From the NCBI GenBank assembly GCA_037389465.1, contig JAZARR010000152.1, positions 1,492,001 to 1,556,000 of the forward strand: a DNA stretch of 64,000 nucleotides, read 5' to 3'. Both the position numbers and the translations under genes were made by a program. Numbering within the stretch: the first letter of the stretch is position 1; each line of letters begins with the position of its first letter. The notes under the pieces were generated by a model. The model had not been told where the DNA came from. It saw nothing but the letters and a program-made list of their open reading frames with translations, and made no database searches. The DNA is from Baylisascaris procyonis (Eukaryota; Nematoda; Chromadorea; Rhabditida; Ascarididae). Shown piece after piece: positions 1 through 11,920 of the stretch.

Positions 1-115
1 AGTAACGAAAATATTCAAATAATCAAACGTCATAAATTCGCACTTTTTGGGTTGTTATGACGTTTTTGGGTTGTCATCATATCGACTGATGGAATTTAGA
101 GCGGATGATCAGCAA

Positions 116-161
116 TTTTAGAAGTATCTTGCAAAAAAAACATTGCAAGATACTTCTAAAA
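116..161. repeat. perfect 19-bp inverted repeat (hairpin)
   Basis: The arms at 116-134 and 143-161 are exact reverse complements, separated by an 8-base A-rich loop (135-142). The stem is too short for a typical miRNA precursor and lies in non-coding sequence. It is one of several perfect foldbacks in the window. Confidence 0.9.
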
Positions 162-825
162 AATGAAATTAAAGATGAGAAGCATATTTGAAATACTATC
201 CAACACATTCAAAAATCTAGATATGCAGTTCTAACACTTTCAACGTATAGTTAGGAATGTAGATCTTGCAACCTCTTACTACCAGCCTATATATTTCCTC
301 ATCCATACGGATATATGATGGAATAAAAATAATATTTACTGATTAGAATCGGAATAGGGATTGATCAAAGAGAAGAGCAAATCAACACTCAACGTTCATC
401 GCAAGCATTAATAGTATTAAAGGAATGTGTTAATGGAACAAATTTTTTGAATAGGTTCAATGTATAAGGTGTAGATAGGAAATTACTAAAACTAAGAGAA
501 CATTAATCAAGGTATTCCACATCAATTAAGCTAACAATAAAAAAGATTTGAACGGTGGATATTTCAAAAAAAAAAAAAAAAAAGCGCTTGAAAACACTGG
601 TATCAATTAAAAAAACTATAGTAGAAGACCTGGCTACTTGCTTTGCATGTAAAATTTAAGTCAATTTAAAAGTACCGGCAAAAAAAACGTTTTTCGATGT
701 GATTTTAATATCAATATGATCGCCTCAGGGCAAAAAAAGCTTTCATGTCAGGTAGCATACTCAACGATACGAATAAATAGTAACTATTCACACAGTACAC
801 AAAAATCATCGATGCTCCCTATGCT

Positions 826-905
826 TTGTTTAGTCCAGTGGTTTGGAGCACTGACATGATACTCTAATCGCCCTAGTTCGAGTCTCATATGTGGCAATGC
901 TTTTT
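826..905 (+). other. tRNA-like A/B-box sequence (possible SINE or tRNA relic)
   Basis: TAGTCCAGTGG resembles a polymerase III A box and, about 40 bases later, GTTCGAGTC resembles a B box; a short T run follows. The flanking stems do not fold into a proper T arm or acceptor stem, so this is not an intact tRNA. It could be a decayed tRNA or a tRNA-derived SINE head. The rest of 1-1186 shows no coding sequence. Confidence 0.25.
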
Positions 906-1186
906 CCAAAACAATACTGGGTTTATCGTGAAACTATGAAAATATAGGGAATGTGAAGGAATACAACCACTGCATTTTTTGAGATTTTTATTGAATAGGT
1001 CTCATATTGAGTAGATAAATTTCTTGAAGAAAAAAACTAAATTAATGAAAATTACTATGAGAGTATTTTTTAAAGACAGAAATTTGTGGATTTTATGACT
1101 CGAACTATGAGGTCGAAAAGAGCATCATGCTTATGATAAAATTGGTTTTATTCGAAGTCCATGACTCCCTACAACATGCAATCTCC

Positions 1187-3379
1187 TTATTTCCCTCTCC
1201 ACTCTTCCTCGTCCCTCTTCCCCACCTCTCTTTCATGAGTTCTAGCACTACTTTGATGCACTGCCACTCCACTACGATAGACCACTTCAACAAACGACTT
1301 AAGCAGTGAAAAAAGCACACAAAACCATGCAGTAAAAGAATATAACGTTGAAAATAAAGGTGTGCAATTTCCACCTTTTATTAAAGTTCTCTAAAAACTT
1401 TACAAAAGGAAAAACTAACCTGAGCAAGTCTTTCGAGCGCACTGCGTTTTTGAATCACATCGACCGCACACCGATATATATTGCTGTCCACATCGGTTGG
1501 CGGCTTCTCCGTCGACTTCTCGGTTTTCCTTCGAACCACCTGAAACGTTATTTTCTTTAATAAGCACGCCGGATCATGGAGACGTTTCATGAAAAATAAT
1601 AATTAATTTGCATACTAAACATTGGTTAATTAATTTGCATTTCAAACATTACTACTTAATTAGTCAAATATATATACATATATATGACGAGGTTCTTTTT
1701 CATTTAAATTTTAAGCATTGGAGGCATGAGAGGACGAAGCAATTAGATTAGTCTCGCTCTCAGCTCGGATCTGAAAATATTTCGTTTGGTGACTACCATG
1801 AGAAAAAACTTCCTAAATTTTAATAAACCTCTCAAAAATTAAGTTTCTTTTGCTAAATTTCACTATGCGTTCTTAAGCAACGTTCTAAAACTTTACTTAT
1901 TCTTATGTATAAAAATTTTGTCGACTTTCACGTAAAAAAATACGTTTCAAAAAAATTTAGTAAACGAAGCATACGGGAATTTTTAATTTCACCAATGTAC
2001 ATGTAATTTTCAAACACTTATATCAGTTATAAAATAGGGACGGCAATGGGAATGGATTGGTACTGCCACAAGCTAGTTAGGTATTATAGGAAAGAAAAAG
2101 CCTTTTAGGATTCATAGAATCCCCCCCCCCCCTGACCTGATAAGTTTAATTCAAGACGATGAGACTGTCATCTTTTAAATTTCTAAAAATAACTTTTTTC
2201 ACTAAGAATTTCATCTTCAAACCAAAAACTCTCTTTACTCGTCACACCTAATAAAATTCACCTCCCTTTAATTCAAAAATTCAGGATTAGTGAGGATCTA
2301 TAGCTCAAGGATTTCTATCGAACATAAGTAACCCTTCCTTCCTCCCTTCGTCCCAACCGATGGATCGGATCCACACTGTGTGATCCCGGATATCTCTAAT
2401 AAATTGGCGATAAACAAAATGATTCTAAAAAAGACAAAAATTTCAAAACATCGAAATGAACGCCACAATAAATTTAGGTAAAAAAAGACACCAGTAGTAC
2501 AGTGAGAATATTTCTGCATTCCATTGTCAAATCATTTGTCAAAATGTCCAAAAATAATGACAAAATGCGTAATAACATTTTCAACAAATCTGATAGAGGA
2601 TCGAACTTCGAACAAAAAAAAAACCCGTTTTCATATAGTACACTAGTCACTACTCTAGCTAAAATTTATATGCAAATTTTATAGCATCTTTAAGTGATAA
2701 CACTCTACAGAGAATTCAACGAATCGTAATAGAATTGCAGTTGAAATGTATGTGATGAGTATCGATTTTTATCGTTGCAACTTTTTTCGCTCACAACTTA
2801 AAATTACTATATAGATATATATTTGGAAGTAAGACAATACGCAATGCAAAAATTTGAATATTCTGAAATTCGCGACGAAAATTCAAACGTTTAGGTCCAG
2901 GTAAAGTTCAGGGAATTATCCCAAAAAGTGACATGGGATATGAAAAGAAAGTGGGAAAAGGCGGGGGGTGAGGCGTGGGGAGGATGGAAGGACGATAACA
3001 GGCTTCGTGTGAAAGTCACTAAAAACCTATCTCAATCATGAGAAATACTAACATTTGTCAATGAGGCTTTAATCTGCTTTTTCGCATAGGTGAGACTTCG
3101 CGAACGTTCGACGGCCTTTGTGGTTCCATCGACCGTCACCGCCCCATCGTTAGCGGCCAATCGTTTCACTTGTCGCTTTCGTTCGCAACGAGGCGATGGC
3201 TCCGAGGATCCCGCTGGAGTCGGAAATGGGAAGCATCGTATTATCTGAAAAAAAGAAACTTCATTCATAACAACACTCCTACTTTCTTATAGGAAAGCAT
3301 TCTTGGTTGGGAGGTCAAACAGTGGTAAGTATCGCGGATTGAAAAGGTGGTTCGAATTCAATTCATTTCTTTTTTCTGC

Positions 3380-3439
<60 letters not shown>

Positions 3440-5340
3440 TTGATGCCGAGATGAAATTATCTCTCAGGCCGGCAGATACATATAAATAAATAAATATACA
3501 GATATAAGACCACAAATATGCAGATACTTCGCAGAAACAAATTTGCAAGGCAGCGTAAAAATGAACTGTGTATAAAATTCATAAAAAAGAGAGCTCTTTA
3601 AGATTAGCAGATCACATGTCACGATTCTCGTACTTTCAGCCATCGACTTTAAAAGTGTAGGCCCATAAAAATAGATACTGAATTGAGTCAACCTGAGCTG
3701 ATTTCAAATGAGGATTAAACAATAACGTGATATACGTTTATCATGAATGATAACGACTGAGGTTGACTCGACTTGTGATAAGCACTTATCAATGAAAACC
3801 AAGCCGATAACCTGCATAAGTGTTTCGTGAGTGGGTTGTGAAAGCGAGAATCCCTCCAGCGAATAACTCGAATCACTTGAAATTGGTGTTATCGGTGGCG
3901 TCACATTGGCTGTCGATGGTGCTTTCCACGAATTGATTAGCACTGTCGAACCGAGTAGCGTTGGATCGCTTACATCATTACTGATCTCCAACCTTAAATT
4001 AAATTTTCAATAAAAATTGGGTTTTTTTCAATTAGTCAATTATAGTGGGAAATAATGGATATTTGAAATATATACGAGAATGCTTCCTTCCAGTTAGGGG
4101 CAAATTTTGAAGCAGTCAATTTTTTAACTTAAAATTTTGGAAACCAGACAAAGAAAACGGCTAATATTTCGTATTTCTTAATGAATTCCTTTGAACAAAT
4201 CTTATATGCTATCGTGAAAACTTTCCTTGAAAGTGCCAAAATTTAATATGCCATTACCAATATCCGTTTCTACCAAATCAATTCCCGGATAAAAATCATT
4301 CCGGATTTGCAAGACCGGAAATTCCAAGATAAATTTCCGGTCTTGCAAATCCAGAAATTTAAAAATAACCCCCGACTTTCATTCCTCCAATGAGCTAGGC
4401 ATGAGGGACGATTCTGAAAATGTACGAATCAAACATTGCACAGTTCAACGTCAATGCAAAACTTGAAAACAATCCACATCGACTAAAGGTAGTGTGCACT
4501 TTGAAGTGTACAAATAAGTGGTGTGTTGCTTCAAGACTATATCTCCATTCATTGTATCAGATTTCAAAGAAATATGAACAAAAAAAATTTCTCTTTAATA
4601 ATGAAATCGTTTCAATTCAACTCCATAAACTTCTATTTACTTACACTCTTTTACAGAATCTTTAGTAAAGTTCTTACATCTACAGACAGAACGGCTCTTT
4701 CAATTCAATATACTCTTGCTTGAGAACTATCAGTAACGACGATGAAATCAAATATTTGAAGTCTCTCAAATTTGAAGTTATTTTTTAACAACGACATGTG
4801 CCCCCAAAATTACACAGCTGTCACCTAAAATTTCAACCATAAAACAAAACATATAAAAGAGATAAACCCTACTTCATTATAATTTATGAGTGGTAGAAAT
4901 TGAATAACATTTATAATTTTTACTACTATTTCTCCCCCAATAATCCCCACATCCCTCTCTCCCTCTCCCTCCTTTCCCAACAGCTAAAATAAACTCACAG
5001 AAACTGCTTTATGAGGTACACAATATATAAAATGCACAACGTCCCTTGATAAAGACGATTATAGTATTATATAAATTCTACATAAAAGCCCTAGAATATT
5101 TTTTTACAAGCTGAACTTGATTTTAAAAAATGCCTCTTAATTTTATTGCTTTCCATCGAAAATGCATTTGAAGGCTAATAAAATCGCTTACGTTGTTGGT
5201 ACAACGCATTTCGGTGTTGCACAAGCGGTAGGCTTGTAGTGTTCCTCGTTGGAACGTCTTCTATTCCGACATGAAGCGAACCAGCAACGTCCCTCGTCGG
5301 CCTCACTATTAGCCGTATGGCTCCCATTCGCACCCATCAA
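1187..5340 (-). CDS. unrecognised multi-exon gene, 3' part (C-x4-C pair protein)
   Basis: I do not recognise this protein. Five exons join in phase: 5340-5192, 3992-3812, 3244-3053, 1539-1420 and 1297-1187 (TAA stop). Junctions are ttacag/GTAAGC, taag/GTTATC, ttttcag/GTTAGT, tttcag/GTTAGT and cttaag. The first exon carries two C-x4-C pairs (CWFASC and CATPKC) around a basic stretch CRNRRRS, which could bind zinc or form disulfides. The second has LLGSTVLINSWKAPS, vaguely like a fibronectin-III strand pair. The third and fourth are rich in Lys and Arg (CERKRQVKRLA, VVRRKTEKSTEKPP). ATG at 5337 could be the start after trans-splicing, or upstream exons exist. The last exon is the weakest; the fourth could instead read on to a stop near 1381. 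AATAAA on the minus strand (1147-1152) lies about 35 nt past the stop. A 63-nt exon (2395-2333) could be included in frame. Confidence 0.55.
2333..2395 (-). other. possible cassette exon of the 1.2-5.3 kb gene
   Basis: Behind a ttattag acceptor, 21 codons are open in phase 0 (beginning RYPGSHSVDPIHRL) up to a weak GTTACT donor. Inclusion between the third and fourth exons keeps the frame. Without that donor, the frame meets a TAG a few codons later, which would make it an alternative last exon. The weak donor keeps confidence low. Confidence 0.2.
3382..3440. repeat. (TA)n microsatellite
   Basis: Uninterrupted TA dinucleotides lie in the intron between the 3992-3812 and 3244-3053 exons of the minus-strand gene. 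Similar shorter arrays occur near 13751-13791. Confidence 0.95.
4303..4352. repeat. perfect 20-bp inverted repeat (hairpin)
   Basis: The arms at 4303-4322 and 4333-4352 are exact reverse complements (core GCAAGACCGG), with a 10-base loop. The repeat lies in an intron of the minus-strand gene. The arms are more GC-rich than the surroundings, which argues against chance pairing of AT-rich DNA. Confidence 0.92.
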
Positions 5341-7088
5341 CTGTAATTTAATTATTTGATATTAATATATTGCAAATTTTTAATGCTCACAAAGCAAAGC
5401 GGAAGTAAATTTCTTTTTTCGAGCGCCGATTATAAATAATGAATTAAATCTTTGGGAGATATCGCTATATTTTTGCTCACTCTTTTAATATGTAATTTAT
5501 ATTGTTTTTCCTTTTCCCAGAAAAAAAAGTGAGGAAAAATAATTGAAAGCATTTCTGGAGGAATTTAATGGGGGAAGAGGGGGAAATGAAATGAAAAAAA
5601 ATTACTTTTAATGAAGACGATGCGGAGTAAATATAGAAAAAAATCAATTTTTTATAACGAGTCGAAGAAAATCATAAAAATTTCCTTTTATTAGATTTTC
5701 TTTGCAACTATTGAAGAATAATCAAAAATAATTATTGGCCTATGTTTCAGTTCTATCAACTAAAACATGATAATAATATCTCGAAAATAAGACAAAGAAT
5801 TTTAAAAACTATTTCGTTGCCAAATTCACCAAAAAATTTCATTTGTGAATATTTGTTTCAGCTTATATAGAGCAAATTATTTTCTAAATTTTTCTAAAAT
5901 TTTCAAAAATTTATGGAATACTAGTATGAAAAATTTTCAGAGAAAATATAATTTGGAATATATTTGTTCAAAAAAAAAACCCCATCAAATTCAATAATAA
6001 TTCACATAACTCAATAACTCATATTTGCAATGCTCAAAGTTATTACAATAAATCGCGTTGAAAATATATTTGAGGAGAAAAAAACAAGCCACCTTGATTA
6101 TAAAAAAGAAAAAGTTTATCAGAAAATTTGGCACTATATATAGCCAACTAGATCAACTCGCTTTGATTATAAAAAATAAAAAGTAAAAAACTCACAATCG
6201 TTTTAAAACTTTTGAATTTTATGCTATAAAAGTTTATAGCTCGTTTTCATAGCCATTCAAAAATAGAATAAACTCAGTGAATTTCAGCCGTGCAATCCTA
6301 TTAGTGCATCATATGTGTATGAGAGGTGCGATGAAGCGGATTAGTGATATGCTCCTCGAGAGTTGTGTTAATCACCATTGTTATGTCAATAACAATGGTG
6401 AATAAACACCGCTATGTATTTCGTAGTGAATGGTACCCCCCAATATTATTTCAGTACAAAATCAATACGTCTGCCACTGAAAAAAAAATGGAAAAAAATG
6501 CTCATGTTCCAAAAAAATCGAGGTTTAAGTTGTAAAAATGGCTACTGTATATATTTTTGTCCATTTGTGTCCAATTGTGTCCACGTGCCATTCACTCGCA
6601 TATCTAGTTAACGTTCATCGGATTAAGCTGCAATGTTCAAAACTTCTTCATTTTTAAGCTGAAAAGCTCCTCGTTACTCACAGCTCGCCATAACGGGTGG
6701 ATATTTTTGAGGCAGATGGAAGCTTAAAAAGGAACGAACGGCTTATGCAACAAATTTATGTTCACACTCAAAATTGGCGCATTTTCCAGAAAAATAATAA
6801 GGAAGCGCATATCGGGCAGAAAAATCAAAGGGGAGGGAGGTGAGTGATTTAAAAAAAAAAGTTGGGAAGGGAAGACGTCTACCCAAAAGAAATGCTCACT
6901 CTCCCATTGTTGATATCTGCCAGTAGTTAATAAACTTACTGTACCTGATGGCAAGATAATAGACTCAGAATGGGTTATTTCGAGAATACGCCTCATATAT
7001 GAAAATGAGCTTATAGTGTTAGCAAATTTTTTAAAGTGGACGAAGATGTGGCTAAAGAGTAAAAACAGCGATGAGCTTCAACCGGAAT
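5341..7088. other. non-coding AT-rich stretch
   Basis: No exon is supported here on either strand. It contains poly-A tracts and a small perfect hairpin (6372-6384 with 6389-6401, loop GTCA). A minus-strand open stretch at 6724-6996 has a donor-like site after CCATCAG, but I could not link it to any exon. Confidence 0.5.
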
Positions 7089-8484
7089 TCCGGTCGATTC
7101 AACCGTAATAAGTGAGAAAATCCGGTCGATTCAACCGGAATAAATGAGAAAATCCGGTCGATTCAACCGGAATAAGTGAGAAAATCCGGTCGATTCAACC
7201 GGAATAAGTGAGAAAATCCGGTCGATTCAACCGGAATAAATGAGAAAATCCGGTCGATTCAACCGGAATAAGTGAGAAAATCCGGTCGATTCAACCGGAA
7301 TAAATGAGAAAATCCGGTCGATTCAACCGGAATAAGTGAGAAAATCCGGTCGATTCAACCGTAATAAGTGAGAAAATCCGGTCGATTCAACCGGAATAAA
7401 TGAGAAAATCCGGTCGATTCAACCGGAATAAGTGAGAAAATCCGGTCGATTCAACCGGAATAAATGAGAAAATCCGGTCGATTCAACCGGAATAAATGAG
7501 AAAATCCGGTCGATTCAACCGGAATAAGTGAGAAAATCCGGTCGATTCAACCGGAATAAATGAGAAAATCCGGTCGATTCAACCGGAATAAGTGAGAAAA
7601 TCCGGTCGATTCAACCGTAATAAGTGAGAAAATCCGGTCGATTCAACCGGAATAAATGAGAAAATCCGGTCGATTCAACCGGAATAAGTGAGAAAATCCG
7701 GTCGATTCAACCGGAATAAATGAGAAAATCCGGTCGATTCAACCGGAATAAGTGAGAAAATCCGGTCGATTCAACCGTAATAAGTGAGAAAATCCGGTCG
7801 ATTCAACCGGAATAAATGAGAAAATCCGGTCGATTCAACCGGAATAAGTGAGAAAATCCGGTCGATTCAACCGGAATAAATGAGAAAATCCGGTCGATTC
7901 AACCGGAATAAGTGAGAAAATCCGGTCGATTCAACCGTAATAAGTGAGAAAATCCGGTCGATTCAACCGGAATAAATGAGAAAATCCGGTCGATTCAACC
8001 GGAATAAGTGAGAAAATCCGGTCGATTCAACCGGAATAAATGAGAAAATCCGGTCGATTCAACCGGAATAAATGAGAAAATCCGGTCGATTCAACCGGAA
8101 TAAGTGAGAAAATCCGGTCGATTCAACCGGAATAAATGAGAAAATCCGGTCGATTCAACCGGAATAAGTGAGAAAATCCGGTCGATTCAACCGTAATAAG
8201 TGAGAAAATCCGGTCGATTCAACCGGAATAAATGAGAAAATCCGGTCGATTCAACCGGAATAAGTGAGAAAATCCGGTCGATTCAACCGGAATAAATGAG
8301 AAAATCCGGTCGATTCAACCGGAATAAATGAGAAAATCCGGTCGATTCAACCGGAATAAGTGAGAAAATCCGGTCGATTCAACCGGAATAAATGAGAAAA
8401 TCCGGTCGATTCAACCGGAATAAATGAGAAAATCCGGTCGATTCAACCGGAATAAGTGAGAAAATCCGGTCGATTCAACCGGAA
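7089..8484. repeat. 32-bp satellite array with higher-order structure
   Basis: There are 43 complete 32-bp units plus a 20-base partial, starting at 7089 and still exactly in register at 8465, so no net indel over 1.4 kb. The unit contains CCGGTCGATTCAACCGG, whose ends form a 5-bp dyad. Units differ almost only at two sites: G or A in AARTGAG, and G or T in CCGKAAT. Calling the T variant T and the other two G and A, the order is TAGGAGAG, TAGAAGAG, TAGAG, TAGAG, TAGAAGAG, TAGAAGAAG, a higher-order pattern of 5- and 8-unit blocks. Confidence 0.97.
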
Positions 8485-10924
8485 GTAACTGTTGCATAAC
8501 AAGGTCAACATATCTACGCATAGCAAAAAGATTTATAAAAGTTGGCAGATGCGGCATACTAGCCAATCCAATGATGACCATTATGTCGATTAATTTTGTG
8601 CTATAAACGTCGTAAGTACGGCCTAGTGCAATATGAGTTATTTATAAAATTGGTCATTGAAAACTTTACGCTAAAAGCGACTAACGACAAACAACTAGAA
8701 TAACTTCCAATTAGCTATACGAAACTTAGTGGCACGGGGGCGGGGAGGTAGGGAGAAGGAGGGGATAGAAAGGGTGGGGGACGAGAAGAGGGCGGAAATC
8801 CAGTTCGCGAACTTTGATCTCATCTCCCATTCGACTACCCCCAACGAAGATGTACTATTGTTGCTAAGATTTTTCATTAAATATAAATGCTAAAAACAAT
8901 GAATAAAAAGATGTGTGGGGAGAAATTTCAAATGAACCCTAAATGCGCCACTAGTTCTTTTTTCGAAGGAGAACTTTAGTGCTATCAGTCGTATCGAAGT
9001 TGATCGACGATCATCTCATCTCTATTGATCAGCGTTCCGCAAAAAAAAGTGCATACACCTTATTGAGCAAGCATCACAATGAACATAAAATTTTCAGCAA
9101 TTCTGCGTCAACATATTTCATGATTTGATCACAAAATCAACATAAAAAGTAAATGAAAAATAAAAGTGGAATGAAGAACCCATTGTCTTCTCTTTTTTTC
9201 CGCATTTCGAAGTGAAAATAGAAAGAGGAAAGTTTTTTTTAAAACAAAAAAAAAATTACCAAACTTTAAAAAAATGAGAAAAAATATTATCTCCTCTTTA
9301 TGAAAAATGGAAATCTAATAAATATTTGCATTGTACATAAGTTTTATAAACATATCGAGTCACTTTCGCATTTTTAATACCTCATAAAAAAGTTCCATTC
9401 AGACAACTCATCGAAAACGCAACGATAGAAATTTCATTCTCTTAAAATTCAAAAAAAACTTTAACTGATTATAAATGAAAAAAAGAGATGAAAAATTATG
9501 AAAATGAATCATACGATTTTTCTAAAGTTATAAAATAATTAAAATTTTCCACCTTTTAAATCAGAAACCATATAGACCTCAAGCTTTGTCCGATAATCTA
9601 CGCATATCGTGTGCGTTTTATGCCTGAATTTTTGAAACTGTGATTGAAAAATCAATAAAAACAGGAAAAAAATTGATAAAATAGGATAAAAATTCTCCTT
9701 CCTTTCGCAATAATCTCTTCCATCTGTCATCATCAAGAGCGAGTCTCACATCAAACTTTCCAGAATTATCTTTCACGATAAAATTTGCATACTAAAAATT
9801 TAATTTCAAGAATAAAATTTAGATATGCGCCAAGACGACGTGCTATGAAAATTTTCATGCGTCGACTTAACTCAATACCCAAAACTCATCCGTCTTAGCA
9901 AATTTCTATGCATGCCGCTTGCATATTAGTGATGTATCTAATACGATACCTAATACGGTGAATACCTAAGTACTTCCGGTTTAGACTCAATACCTAAACT
10001 TAACGCTTTATCGCTTTAGACTTCGTCAAAAAGTCATCGGCGAAGAAACAACTGAAAGAGCGAAAGAAATGACAAATCGACCATAATAAAAATAACGAAC
10101 TCATTTTGAACTATGAAATTGAGTCTCATTGAAATAGATAATTAATGTGTTTACTGAATTTTTCTGCACAATGAATACCAGCATTCCGCATGATAAAATA
10201 TTGTATGGTCATTGATAACGATAAGAAAACTGTAAAATGATATGACGTCATATTTTAATATTATCATATAGAAACAGCATAAACTAGAAAATAATGTTGA
10301 AAAAATTTCCTCTTAAAAGCTTTTAACTCGTAATTTATTTTTCAACACAAAAAAAGAAGGATTGAGGTGACATAAAGATGAAATCAAGTACGCTGAGAAG
10401 GCGGCAGAAGGATGAGGTCAAGTTCGAATGTCCTGAATACCTCTACTTTTCCTCGTCGCTATGTGATCTTATTGTTTTAGGTTTTTATTTTTTCGAAACA
10501 GCCAAATTTTTCCTCATCCGCTATAAACGTTATCCATCTAACTGCTTTTCTTTCTCCTTGAATCCATTAGCCCTCCCCCTTCCCCTCTCCTAATAAAATG
10601 ATACCTAATTAGTTATTAATCAGCAAAATTAAATACATTTAAAAATCTATAGCAATAAAAAAAAAAAATAAAATAAAATAAAAATAAAAAATCGCATCTC
10701 ATCTGCTGCATTCGACTGCATTCACTACAACCATCTTCTAGCAAAACTACCCACTCATTCCTCCTCCCCTCCCCCCTCTCTCCAAAGTAAGGCGAATAAG
10801 ATTCGCATTTTATGCTATCCGATCGGCTTGAATAAAAGAGTAGGTTAGGAAGTCATTCATCGATCGTATAAAGGTGCACTCAAAAAATTTCCACACCGTA
10901 GCATTCCTTAATTGTAACTTAAAA

Positions 10925-11048
10925 TTGTCGGAAGGACATACAGCCACCAACATGCACAGGCACACAGACAGACTTATGAAGACGATTGTCGGAAGGATAT
11001 ACAGCTACCGACACGCACATGTACACAGATAGACTTATGAAGACAAGT
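10925..11048. repeat. direct duplication of about 60 bp
   Basis: Two adjacent copies share ATTGTCGGAAGGAYATACAG, a CA-rich middle with ACACAGAYAGACTTATGAAGAC, and their ends. Related CAGACA/CATGCAC wording recurs near 25135, 31170 and 45870. Confidence 0.8.
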
Positions 11049-11699
11049 ACACACATAACGTTACCATAGTGTACTGGTATAAAAAAAAGCTGTAAAAATT
11101 CAAAAAAAAAAAAAATTAGTGCAATCGGAATGTAAACGAGAAATAACGCACCAGAACATATTGAGCAAGCGGATATTTCTGTGAGAGTGATTGAGTTGAG
11201 CACAACTCAGCAAAACATTTTAACTCCTCTATGAAAATCTCGTTTAAAGAGGATCATCAGTAGATTCATTATTTCCGCCATATGCAATCCCACTCATATG
11301 TTTACGAAAAATTTTATGCCACATGACTCCACTTTTTTGAGAGAGAGAGAAAAAAAAGAGAGAGGGGAAGAGATAAACAGAAATGGAAAACGAGAAAAAT
11401 AAGGAGGGAAAAGTTGGAGTAAAAGAGAAAAAGCCACAAAGAAAATTTGAAGAAATAAAAAACTTTCGTTTGTTAGAAATAAACAGATAAAGTAAAAACG
11501 CTTTTTTTGAGAAATGAAATTCATAAAAACTTACAAGAGATGAAGTTCATAAAAATCCGTAAAAATTTATACGAAATGAAATTCATAAAAATGCAAAAAA
11601 AACTTAAATTCGCTGGAACAAATTGAATCCAGCAATAACGATAAAATAATAAGTGATAAGTTAGAAAGAACGACGTAAAATGAGACCGATGGCATATTA

Positions 11700-11920
11700 T
11701 AGTACAAATGGTATATGATGGTACCTGCGGTACATAATCGTATGAATGGTATGCGATGGAGTAAGTTGTCTATAATCATAAAACCAGTGTATGCTGATAG
11801 AAAAGGTATGAAGATGGGGTGTAAAAACGGTGCAAAGATGGTATAAAAAAAGGTGCAAGAATGGTATAAAAACGGTACAAAGATGGCATAAAAATGGAAC
11901 AAAGGTGGTGTAAAAACGAC
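11700..11920. repeat. degenerate tandem repeat, about 20 bp unit
   Basis: Variants of GGTATAAAAACGGTGCAAAGAT are repeated with substitutions and small indels. The long minus-strand open frames here are a by-product of the repeat. Confidence 0.75.
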
